Below the pieces are notes generated by a model. It saw nothing but the letters and a program-made list of their open reading frames with translations, was not told the DNA's origin and ran no database searches. DNA of 64,000 nucleotides, from positions 806,001 to 870,000 of the forward strand of contig JAHYIO010000006.1 in NCBI GenBank assembly GCA_020543525.1. The letters run 5' to 3'. Each line of letters opens with the position of its first letter. Position 1 is the stretch's first letter. The position numbers were made by a program, and so were the translations under genes. Source of the stretch: Coriolopsis trogii. Its lineage: Eukaryota > Basidiomycota > Agaricomycetes > Polyporales > Polyporaceae. Shown here piece by piece: positions 23,818-32,950 of this stretch.

Positions 23818-25124
23818 TCACTCAGTACACGGCCACCGTTCAAAGTCCGCGCGGACCTCGTCCAAAGCAGGCAGGAGGCTCTTGCAGTCCGTCACATAGG
23901 CGACGATCGCTTGCCAGATCGGGTCCGGGTTGTATTGCGAGCGGTCGCTGAGGATACACGAGCATTCAGAGGTACGCATTCAGCCAAGGGGAACTCGGAA
24001 AGCACTCACCCGATGAATATGACGACGAGAACCTCGACAGCGAGGTGTGGGTTCGACACGGGAAGTGGGTCGAGGCACTGAGTCACAGGCCTGGAGGAGA
24101 GAAGCGTCCCAGCCGTAATGTGCACTTCCATCACGTTTGGGCAAACGTCAAGAAGGGGCAGGATATCAGCAGATGCTGCACTGGCCACTGGCTCTCTCCG
24201 GTCAGAGTCGCCTAGGATTAGCCGCTTCAGCTTGCGGCCGTGAATACTTAGCAACTCCAACGCTGCGGGGTCGTTATCTGCACCGAACTCGCGTAGCGAC
24301 GGAAGGCTGGACACTGGTCAGGTGTGTATGCAAATATACAAAGGGGATTGACGCACTTCATTGCTCGGAAGGCACTAATGAGACTGCTGCGACATCTCCA
24401 CAGATGGAGGACCTCCAGCTGTGGAAGCGCGCTCACCAGAACCTCTCCTGTTGTAGAAGCGTCCGTGTCCCCGTCGTATAGGATGAGAGTCCGGAGGCGG
24501 GTGAGTTTATTGAACGTAGATGGTACGACCGTTATGCCAGCGAGCTCCTGTGCCATCCACTCAATTGCAATCCTAGGAGCGTCCGTTACAGGGGTTGTCG
24601 CAAGCGCCGCGAACACAGAGAATGCTCGGTGAACGCGTACGAGATTGGGCAATGGAACGGTGATCTCCATAGGGCCTGGGATTGTGCAGCCGGGGCCATA
24701 TATGTAAGGGGTCGTCAGGATATAAAGCGACCGAACGAGACTTGCAGCCGCAGAACTGGCATGGATTTGTTCCACGAACTGGCGAACATATTGTGGAGTG
24801 TTATAGCAAGGAAGGTGTGGGCTCCCGTACAGGTAGGGAAGAGCCAGTCTCTGATGTAAATAGTCTCAGATCGTTCAATGTGGATTGTGAGGAACTCACG
24901 TGGAAGTGTTTGGATACAAGGACAAGACTCCTTCGTGTCAAGTTCACTTCTAGTAACACTCGATCATAGAAGTGTTGTTTATCCATGGCTAGATCGTCGT
25001 TCACCGTGACGTCCGTCGCAAAATTGAATATACGACTCCACATGGAGTCTGGGAGCTCGGGAAGTATGGTTCCCAAGCATTCGTCTAAGCCGTCATGATG
25101 AGGAACCTCTTGGAGCCTGAACAT
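23818..25124 (-). CDS. F-box/LRR-like protein (381 aa, 4 exons)
   Basis: Exons 25124-24900, 24850-24357, 24306-24010 and 23947-23818 close in frame to 381 aa. The N-terminal third has a divergent F-box (LPELPDSMWSRIFNFATDV, later LVLVSKHFHRLALPYLY). The rest has the irregular leucine-rich repeats of mushroom F-box proteins: LRTLILYDGD, LPQLEVLHLWRC, LPSLREFGADND, LKRLILGD. It ends with a short helical cap (IWQAIVAYVTDCKSLLPAL). In the family the F-box binds Skp1 in an SCF ubiquitin ligase and the repeats choose the substrate, which is unknown here. The ATG lies only 18 nt after the stop of the upstream F-box ORF, in the same frame, with an AG acceptor-like site directly before it, so the true start may differ. 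Confidence 0.75.
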
Positions 25125-25142
25125 CCTGTAATATTACTATTG

Positions 25143-26069
25143 TTATACGTGGATCGCGACGTTGAAGGGGAAGGAGATCGTGTACCCATCGTCTTCCCCT
25201 ACCCACACGTTCTCCAGCGACTGATGAACTCGCAGTTCACTCACCCGGCGAACCCAGGGGCAGTTACGGAGCTGTACTATCTTCACGCTCGGGTATTGCG
25301 TGAAGCGTCCCCAGATCCCGACGCCCAGAGTGCGTGGTTGGTAGACGCATGTCCCCGGCGGATGCATGAATAGGCTGAGGTGCTCAATCGTTTTGGACTG
25401 CTTCAGGATGGGTTCGGCTCGGTGCCAGATAGAAAACTCGGGCGAGAAGTCCACACGCCTCTGCATCGGCAACGCGTCATCAGCCAGACATGTACAACAA
25501 GCGGATACGGTATCAATACGTACTAAGTTGGTCCAGCGTGGCACAACGCGTGCCAATGTGTCTAGAAGACGACCACAGTTTCTGTCCGCCTGCGACCATG
25601 GGATGCGTAGGTCGTCGAATAGCAAACGCGAAGGATTGATGGTTTGCATTGCCGCAAGAAGATCCGAGCTGGTCTTGTCCTCCTTGCCAATGTTCAACCC
25701 AAGGTAGAGGATGCCAACTTTCGGACAGGCTATCAAAACTGCGGCAAGCCGAGAGTAGCCGGCCTCAACGCGTAGTCGACGCATATATCGGCCAGGATCG
25801 GAGCAACCGGTGAGGCCAGTGCTCTGCAGTACGTGGAGGAGTTCGTCCGCTTGGGTCGTGGTGCGTAAAATGGCAGATTCGTATAGAGACGGTAAGCCAA
25901 GCTCGTGCCACCTCTTGGAGACCTGAAGGATGTCTATAGCGAGAGTTGGCGACCGCGGTGTCGTGGCAAACGTGTACTGAGTGCGGAATTGTTCAAAGAT
26001 CTCTGTCGGGATCGTGAGTGCAAAATGTAAAATAGCACTGAGTATCTCATCTGGAAGTGATTCAGTCAT
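25143..26069 (-). CDS. F-box/LRR-like protein, intronless (308 aa)
   Basis: One uninterrupted ORF of 308 aa. It starts MTESLPDEILSAILHFAL, a good F-box core, then LQVSKRWHELGLPSLYES, the usual second half of fungal F-boxes. Degenerate LRRs follow: RYMRRLRVEAGYSRLAAVL, CPKVGILYLGLNIG, TIEHLSLFMHPPG, YPSVKIVQLRNCPWV. It is expected to bind Skp1 in an SCF complex; the substrate is unknown. It is the upstream member of a head-to-tail pair with the F-box gene ending at 23818. The end (stop TAA at 25145-25143) is sharp but unusually close to the next ORF. Confidence 0.78.
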   Translation of the reverse strand: MTESLPDEILSAILHFALTIPTEIFEQFRTQYTFATTPRSPTLAIDILQVSKRWHELGLPSLYESAILRTTTQADELLHVLQSTGLTGCSDPGRYMRRLRVEAGYSRLAAVLIACPKVGILYLGLNIGKEDKTSSDLLAAMQTINPSRLLFDDLRIPWSQADRNCGRLLDTLARVVPRWTNLVRIDTVSACCTCLADDALPMQRRVDFSPEFSIWHRAEPILKQSKTIEHLSLFMHPPGTCVYQPRTLGVGIWGRFTQYPSVKIVQLRNCPWVRRVSELRVHQSLENVWVGEDDGYTISFPFNVAIHV

Positions 26070-26918
26070 GCCGACACATGTAATGAGGGAAGGGCTGAGA
26101 CTGGTTGGAGGAGGAAGCCTGAAAGGTTGATAAGGGTAGCTGGACGCTCATAATACCCGTACCCGACCAGTGCTATACCCTGGTTGTCAAACACCGGACT
26201 TTGGTGAATGTCAATGCCAATATGACGTAGCGAGACTGAGACTACTCACAATGATGTGGGATTCTATATGCACGTCGGAGCTATCAGAGTCCCTTAATAC
26301 CCCTTATCTGCGGCCATGCGAGGCCAGATTCAGACTAGGCATGCACACCCCCATTGGCATTCATATTGCACCGCGAGGGATGTCTATGTTATGATCACAC
26401 GACTCTCGCAATTCAACAGTAAAAGTTGAGAACAAATGGACACATCGTTACAGACATACGGAGACTGGCGTAGATGCAAGGGAAAGCCAAGAGCAGACCA
26501 TACACCATAGGCATCGGGACGCAAGCCAGCCGCTCCCATCATCGAGGCTCTGAAGCATATCTAGGGGTACATAATCTGCGCTTCGAATAGCTCCAGTATT
26601 TCATCGTCGAAGAGAAGCACAGCGCCTCTGCGTATTAGCTGCGAAACAATGGACGTACGCACTCACCTGCTCGTTTGGCGCCCCCAACCGTCATTCCTCC
26701 GTGCCCCACCAAACTAACGCCTCCTTGAACACCCCTGGAGCTAGAATGAGCACCTTGAACCATGATGTGCACTTGTTCCCCGGGAATCTTGAATGCAGAC
26801 AAGCAACTTTCGACTGCGTGAGTAACATAGCCAGATAGCAGAATGCCGAGCCAAAGGTAGCTGTCTGGAGCATAGAGGAAGAAAGCACCAGATTTCAAGC
26901 AGGTAAAGGATCAGACCA

Positions 26919-26940
26919 GGTGGTGGTGGTGGTGGTGGTG
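26919..26940. repeat. GGT trinucleotide microsatellite
   Basis: Seven GGT units in tandem, continuing imperfectly for a few bases. On the minus strand it would encode His or Thr runs if translated. A simple repeat, probably length-variable between strains. Confidence 0.9.
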
Positions 26941-27263
26941 TGGTGAGGGTGACAATGCTGGTGTCCGGGGGGTATTAGGTCTCGGTGAGGCCTTTCCGCC
27001 TCCGGGCCGGTAAAGCCGAGGTGGTCCTCCGACTCCAAGCCATGAACTCGTTTCTCTCGTCCGACCTTCAGCTTCATGAGCTTCCCTTTTCCTGACGCCT
27101 CTCGACATTGTACATAGCTCAACATCAAGTCTTATAGTACGCCAGCCGCTCTCTACCGGCCCCGGGCCCGCGCTCGTGTCCGGCTAGCCATGCGGTGTCT
27201 AACGTATTTGATGCATTCTAAGCAGAACGATTGCGTGTCCGGACTGCCTTCGCTGCACTATCT

Positions 27264-27270
27264 TATATAA
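27264..27270 (+). promoter_or_regulatory. TATA box of the GDSL esterase gene
   Basis: TATATAA, 126 bp upstream of the ATG at 27397. Good match and position; not tested. Confidence 0.5.
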
Positions 27271-27396
27271 GACTGCCTGTCAGGTCTTTGTACAAGACGA
27301 CTCGACGAGGTCTGCCTCCTCGAGTCTTCCTGCGTCACTGTCACATTCTTCAGGTGCATCCGACCACTGATCCTGCCAGCCCTCACGACAAATTCC

Positions 27397-28532
27397 ATGC
27401 GTTTGACCTGGGGAACCCTCGGCATAGTGTGCCTCAGTGGTGTTGCAGCCTTACCTACGGTCAAGGAGCGGTGCAATGACCGGTCCTACTCTGCAATCGT
27501 GACGTTCGGGGACTCCTTTTCGGATAACGGTATGCTTTCCGTAGGATCCCTCACTCTGCAGAAGACACATACTGAAAATTCTCAGGAAACGGCGCTTGGG
27601 TGATTTCGAACAAAACTTGGCCTGCAGATCCACACTAGTAAGTAGTGTCGGGAATGCTATAACGGCATATATTGACATGGGCGCGGCAGCGCCGAAGGGC
27701 GATTCTCGAACGGACCTGTTTGGATTGAATACGTCGCCAACAACCTCTCTCTGCCTTTGGTGGACTACGCAGTTGGGGGTGGTGGGTGCTATCACCTACG
27801 TGGCCCCATGAGGCTGACCTATCACAACCAGCAACATCATCTAATGCAATCGTGCAAGGGTTCACCGGCCCAGGTTCAACAATCCCCGTCCCCTCAATAG
27901 ACGAACAAGTCGACAACTTCCTCGCGAACCCGCCCTCGAACATATCCCTCTCCAGCGCGCTCTTCGTCCTCTTCGGCGGCGCCAACGATGCGTTCTTCAA
28001 CCCCAACGTCACGGCCTCCCAGTCCTTCCAGGCGCTCATGGCTTCCAAAGGGGCGCTCTCGTCCGCGTACCCCACAGCGATGTTCCTCTTCCTCGCCTAT
28101 CCGGACCTCGCGCGGACGCCCGTCGCGTTCTACCTCGACCGGCACTCAAAGCGCGAGCTCTCCACCTACTCGCGCGAGCTCGCGGCTCTCTACCGGGACG
28201 CGCTGCTCCCTGGGACGGGTGAGAGCTTCCTGTTCGTCGACTCGGGGCCGCTGTTCGCCGACTATGATTATTACGGCTCTCCGAGCGCGTATGGGTTCGC
28301 GCCGTTGGGGGCATATGGGAGCTGTCTGACCGGAGTGTACCGCGAGACGGAGAGCGTCACTGTATGCGACGACGCGGACCAGATGGTGTTCTGGGACGAG
28401 TATCAGTGAGTGTGTGTTTCGTGTAGGTTGTGCACGTCGCTGACCGGAACGCCGTCGTTGTCATTTTTCCACAGCCCGAATACGCATGCGCATTCGTGGC
28501 TTGCGAAGCTTGTTCTTCAAACGCTGGCTTGA
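27397..28532 (+). CDS. Secreted GDSL/SGNH esterase, CE16-like (302 aa)
   Basis: Exons 27397-27529, 27586-27637, 27690-27781, 27832-28405 and 28475-28532 close in frame to 302 aa. A signal peptide (MRLTWGTLGIVCLSGVAAL) is followed by the SGNH blocks: FGDSFSDNG with nucleophile Ser40, VGGATS with the oxyanion Gly near 92, GGANDAF with Asn144, and WDEYHPN with Asp281 and His284. All catalytic residues are present. Fungal members of carbohydrate esterase family 16 remove acetyl groups from xylo-oligosaccharides and similar plant sugars outside the cell, and the length fits. The exact substrate cannot be read from sequence; other SGNH lipases or esterases remain possible. A TATA box lies 126 bp upstream. 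Confidence 0.92.
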
Positions 28533-29159
28533 TGAATGAGCCCGCGCTGATTCTTGACTGTGGACAAATAGGCACGCCCGCGTCACGATCTCCGGCCACT
28601 GCGCGTTGTGGAAGTGAGATTTTGACTGGGCTCGTCCCATGGACACAAGTTGTCGATCGTAGAGTAGCGATAGTGGATCAATAGGAATGCAACAAGCTCG
28701 AATTGGTACGGGGTGTTCAGTGAGTGTGCGAATCGAGTGCCTACCTGGCGTTATTGAGACTGATACAAGTGAAGAACGACGCGTCTGAAGGGCCTAAGTC
28801 AGACTATGTTGCGTGCAGTCACAGTCGGGCCAAATCATTGCTATTCCCTCAGTGACCGACACTCAACATCTCCTCGTCAAACCCATCGCGTATATCGATT
28901 CCCACCGTATACCCGCTCGGATAGTTCCTTCTTGTGTGCGTATGACGACGTTAGCATCCTGGTGAGCGTGCGACCGTGAAAGGGAGGTTCCCAATTTGGC
29001 TGGTCACCTACTCAAAGCGGCTATGATGACCTCACGATCGATCCCTGCCGCCCTCAAGTGAAGTCAACCGCCATGGGGACTATATAGTCAAACTCACCGT
29101 TGGCGCACGAGGACTCTCCCAACCCACATTCTTCGTCTCTCCATTATCGCATATCTATC
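28533..29159. other. Intergenic (0.63 kb)
   Basis: 3' region of the esterase and promoter of the next gene, with a TATATAG element at 29081. Nothing else seen. Confidence 0.6.
29081..29087 (+). promoter_or_regulatory. TATA-like box of the small one-helix gene
   Basis: TATATAG, 72 bp upstream of the ATG at 29160. Confidence 0.45.
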
Positions 29160-30057
29160 ATGAGCGCACACCCACGGGAAGGACATGCCTCCAACCTCCG
29201 TTCAGGCAGGCCCAATGCCCCCATGCACGTCAGCGGGCAGGGCGGTCGCCCTAGGGTACGTGTACCTTTCGATACATATTCACTGCCGCTCTCATGCAAC
29301 AATTAAATAGACTATGATTCTCGGTATGGCTACCGTTGCCGCTGCCCTCGGCGGTTTCTGGCTCCTCCAATTCAAGGTCCAGAACCGAAGCCACCTCTCC
29401 GCCGACCCTGCCGAGATGCCCACCTGTTAGTGTGCCTTCCGCTCTCGTCTCTCAAGTGCTCACTAACATGTACATGTGCAGGGCAATTCCGCCACGCTCA
29501 GCAATCCCCCGAATTCAATGCTCGTATGAGTACGCCAGGCGGCTCCCCTGTCGCGGGTCGAAACCCTAAGGAACCTAACCAGTATATGACCGCCATGCCC
29601 GCTGAGTCCAAGGGTTCCGGCGGTGGAGCCTCGTCGAGTGGTATGGTCTCCGCACAGTCAAGAGATCGTGATGACCGCGGTTTGGCAAGCGGAGGCTCCA
29701 GTGAGCGCGGTGGCGAAGCTGGCGCCGTTGACCCTCGCGGCAAGGACAACCATGCCCCCACGCGAAACGGTGACCACGACAGAGGGATTGTCTCCTCTAT
29801 CATGACATCGATTCATGTGCGCATATCATTTCCTTGTCCCTCTCGCACGCGCTGAGTTCGGCCTTAGGGTGACCCGCGCAACGGTACGCAGAACGAGGAC
29901 GGACATGTTGGTCAACCAGCTGCCACTCCCAGCACGAGGCTCAACGACCGGGGTTTAACGTACACGAAGGTGCGCTGTTGAGTTCAATATTAAGTATTAC
30001 CTGAAGTTGACGTATTATCAGAACTCGGACTTCAAGGACGGTTTCCGTAGGGATTGA
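29160..30057 (+). CDS. Small one-helix protein, intact paralogue of the gene at 21499 (227 aa)
   Basis: Exons 29160-29255, 29311-29425, 29482-29816, 29868-29969 and 30022-30057 close in frame to 227 aa. A 32-residue basic, Gly/Arg-rich N-terminus leads into a helix (MILGMATVAAALGGFWLLQ). A long hydrophilic part follows, rich in Gly, Ser, Asp and Arg and probably disordered, ending DFKDGFRRD. The 115-nt helix exon and the PTW codon split by the next intron (ACC T|GG) are the same in the paralogue. A basic N-terminus with one helix would suit an organelle membrane, perhaps mitochondria, but no domain is recognised and the role is unknown. The central exon encodes most of the length difference from the paralogue. 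Confidence 0.75.
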
Positions 30058-31354
30058 AGCACAGTCACCACATTGCCGCTGCCTTCATTTGTTAACAGTA
30101 TAGTTCGACATGTGGAAATGATGTAAGATCAGTAGGGCAGAATTTCATCAGCATTGCGACTAGTCGTACATGGTCGGCTTTAGTCGAAGCGAGATGGCAG
30201 TAGTTAGGAAGTCAATTACAACTACCTAAAATCATGACGGAGAAATAGTAGACAATAGGACGTTGTCAATCATCCGCGACCCACAGATGCTACAGCAGCT
30301 GAGACGAGCGACGATCATGTTAAGACGCTGCGACCACCACACGGGGAATGTCGGAGCAAGTCTCGCGGGTACCTAAAATAATTTCGATGATTACGCGCGC
30401 GAATGCACAACATACTTTCGCGATCTAGAGCTATCACCGAATGTGACTCGGCGCCAAGAAGAGAAAAGGGTAGGTAGGGAATGAGGGTTGGAATCCGAGA
30501 CTAATCATGCTACAGTGATTGGGGAGCCAGTAGACGAGAGAATAAAGGCGAGAGATGGGAGAAATGAGAGAAGGAGCGAGGTTACGTATTACTCATTATG
30601 TACGGAGGCGCGGAATGCTTGCGAGAGGGAACTGGGAAGGTGCCGGACAGAGATAATGTGGTCAGGATGGTGGCCGCCGATGGACCGTGGCATACACGAA
30701 GTCATAGACGCGGAAGTAATGACAGACAGTAGCGAGTGATGGGCAATGAATGCCGTGGCGTGCAGGGTCGCAGGCGTTCTGGAAACGAAAACGGCAGAAT
30801 GAGGAGATAGAAAGGCGGCTGATCGGCCCAAGAGGCGAAGGGAGCGATGAGGGAAATTACGGTATTTGCCCGAGAGCGGGAAACGGATGCCGTGTCCCGG
30901 AAGGGAAGAGAACGAAGGAAGGGAGCGACACGCGAGACGTCCCGTAGCCACGCGGCGACCGTGCGTCACGTAAAGCCGGCGGATCCCGCCACGCGCGCGA
31001 GAGCGTGAAACTCCAGAATGCTCAAGCTGAGGCCTTCAGGGGGATGCCCAAACCCCAGGTGGGAGATATACACCGGGCTAGAAGCCCGGGGGCAATGTAC
31101 AGCTACCTGCGGACGAGAGAGAATGCGGCGGTCAGCACAATACACTCACGCACGTCGCACACCGAGGGCGGACAGAGGAAAGACCCCGATCACGTACGGG
31201 TTACTACCATCTATGTACAACTCTTCCGTGCGGCCACGACGTCACGAACGGACTCATGTTCGGCATTTGAGCGCGTGCGACAGGACCTCCACCTTCAGTC
31301 TGCTTAACGGGGCGTCGGGGTAGGTATGCAGCGGCCCGTGCCTCAAACGAGGCT
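30058..31354. other. No confident gene (1.3 kb)
   Basis: Purine-rich on the + strand around 30480-30960. ORFs on both strands (for example 30589-30969 minus) have biased composition and no domain. A small perfect stem (CGGGCTAGAAGCCCG) sits at about 31076-31090. Confidence 0.45.
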
Positions 31355-32950
31355 TCACTTGCGGCGCGGGAGGAGCGCGACGGAGAGATCGTGGCGAACC
31401 TGTCTGCCCTCCGTGCCAAAGTAACGCTCGGTCTCGAACGACCAGACGAGGTTTCCGATCATCCAGTCGCCCAGCCCGTCGGCGTACGCCTGCACCTGCG
31501 CGTCGATCTCGGGGCCCCAGGACGGGAGCGCGGCCCGGAGGGCGTCGAAGCGGTCGATGCACCCGAGGCAGAGGTCGCCCACGTAGTCGACGGCGTCTTG
31601 CAGCTCGAGGTGCTCTTGGTGCTGCACGACCACGATCATGTTGTGCGTGTCACCTGCGGATATCCGGAGAGCACGCGTCAGTTTCATGCCGGGACTCGAC
31701 GAGCGAGTGTTTGCCGGAGAGGTGTGGGACCGTGCGCACCGTTCGCTTGCTCCACGTTGTAAGAGAAGATGTCCTGCACGACCGGCGGTGGTGGGAGAGA
31801 AGTTAGTGGGACGCTCTGAGTCAAGAGAGAAGAGAGGATGCGGGATTTGGAAGGGCAGCAAACGCTTGAAATACTCACGTTCGACCACTAGAAGGTGGGA
31901 GAAGATGGGCGGATTCAGTCAGCGACACGTTCCAGGGAAAAGGCCTCGCCCGGGGGCAGAAAGAAGAGAATAAGCTTCGACTCACTGTGACCAGATCGTT
32001 GGCGGCTTCGCCGAGGCCCAGCACAGTGGGATGCTCCATCACATAGTCCGGGAGATCGAGCTGACAAGGTAAAAGTCAGTTAAGATGATGATCGGCCGCA
32101 TGCACATGACAGATGAGAAGTTGCGCTGCCGGGGCTGTATGCCGGAGGGGTATACGTGGACACGGTTGGCTCCGAAATCGCACACTCACGTTGTTCGCGT
32201 ACTCTATCAGGGCCCAGCACGGCTTGCAGCCGCTTGTATCTCGGCGCATGGCGATGTATGATTCAAGGTCCGGGATATTGCCCGACGCGCGGTCCTTTGC
32301 CTGCTGCGTCACCGCGCGGAAGAAGAGCTCGAAGGTTTCGATAAAACGCTTTTGTGCGCCCGCAGAGCCTGTCGCCGTCAGTCGACGCCAAAAACTGAGG
32401 AAGGTCAGCGCCCCATTCAATACACTCGCGGATGCAAACTACGTGGTTGCCACGCGAAGCCCAAACGAGTGGAGACAGCGTTCGAGGGAAACGGAGAAGG
32501 TGGGGTGGGGGGAGGGGAGGGAAGTGCCGAACCCGGCCACGAGGATACTCACCACTGCGTCAGCCTTCCTACTGCGGAAGAAGGATGGAACTCGTGCGGG
32601 TCGCGAAGCGCGCCGATTATTTCGCTGGCCGTGCTGACGGTCTTCCGGTCGTCCATCTCGTCGCAGATGTTGTCGAGGTGGAAGAGGTAGTTGATGAAGT
32701 CGCAGCACACCCGGAGCTGATCGTATTCCGCGAGCGGGTAGCACATAGCCGTGAGCAGTCCGCCGTTGAGGCCGTGGAATGCGGCGCGCTTCCTCTTGCT
32801 GAGTTTGCAGCCGGACAGAAGCCACTGCTTCGATTCTGCAGAGGCGAGCTTGCAGTTCGAGTTGATGCGCAAGGGGTAGGGGCAGGCGGATATGAGGTCG
32901 GGGAACATCAATCTGGTCGAATGAGGGGCGTTGGTGGGTGCGACGGCCAT
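31355..32950 (-). CDS. Class I sesquiterpene synthase (339 aa, 6 exons)
   Basis: Exons 32950-32553, 32394-32190, 32060-31986, 31887-31879 (9 nt), 31773-31740 and 31653-31355 close in frame to 339 aa, normal for basidiomycete enzymes. The first metal motif is HLDNICDEMDD (Asp93 to Glu98, with Asp100 and Asp101). The second, the NSE triad, is NDIFSYNVEQ (Asn229, Ser233, Glu237). A diphosphate-sensing Arg lies in MRRDTSG (about 183-184), and the C-terminal Arg-Tyr pair is ETERYFG (317-318). Such enzymes cyclise farnesyl diphosphate in the cytosol with three Mg ions; the product skeleton cannot be deduced. All key residues are present, so it should be active. No P450 or other tailoring enzyme lies in the window. 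Asn229 comes from the 9-nt exon. Confidence 0.95.

Larger units (their letters stand above)
26070..27396. other. No confident gene (1.3 kb), with a GGT repeat
   Basis: Minus-strand ORFs at 26635-26898 and 26895-27128 could be exons of a small gene (one ends LFEAQIMYP near 26570), but I found no splice combination that keeps frame. The right part is the promoter of the esterase gene. Confidence 0.4.

Noticed and set aside
26590..27128. Possible two- or three-exon gene on the minus strand ending LFEAQIMYP
   Set aside because: No donor and acceptor combination keeps frame. The His/Thr run comes from a GGT microsatellite.
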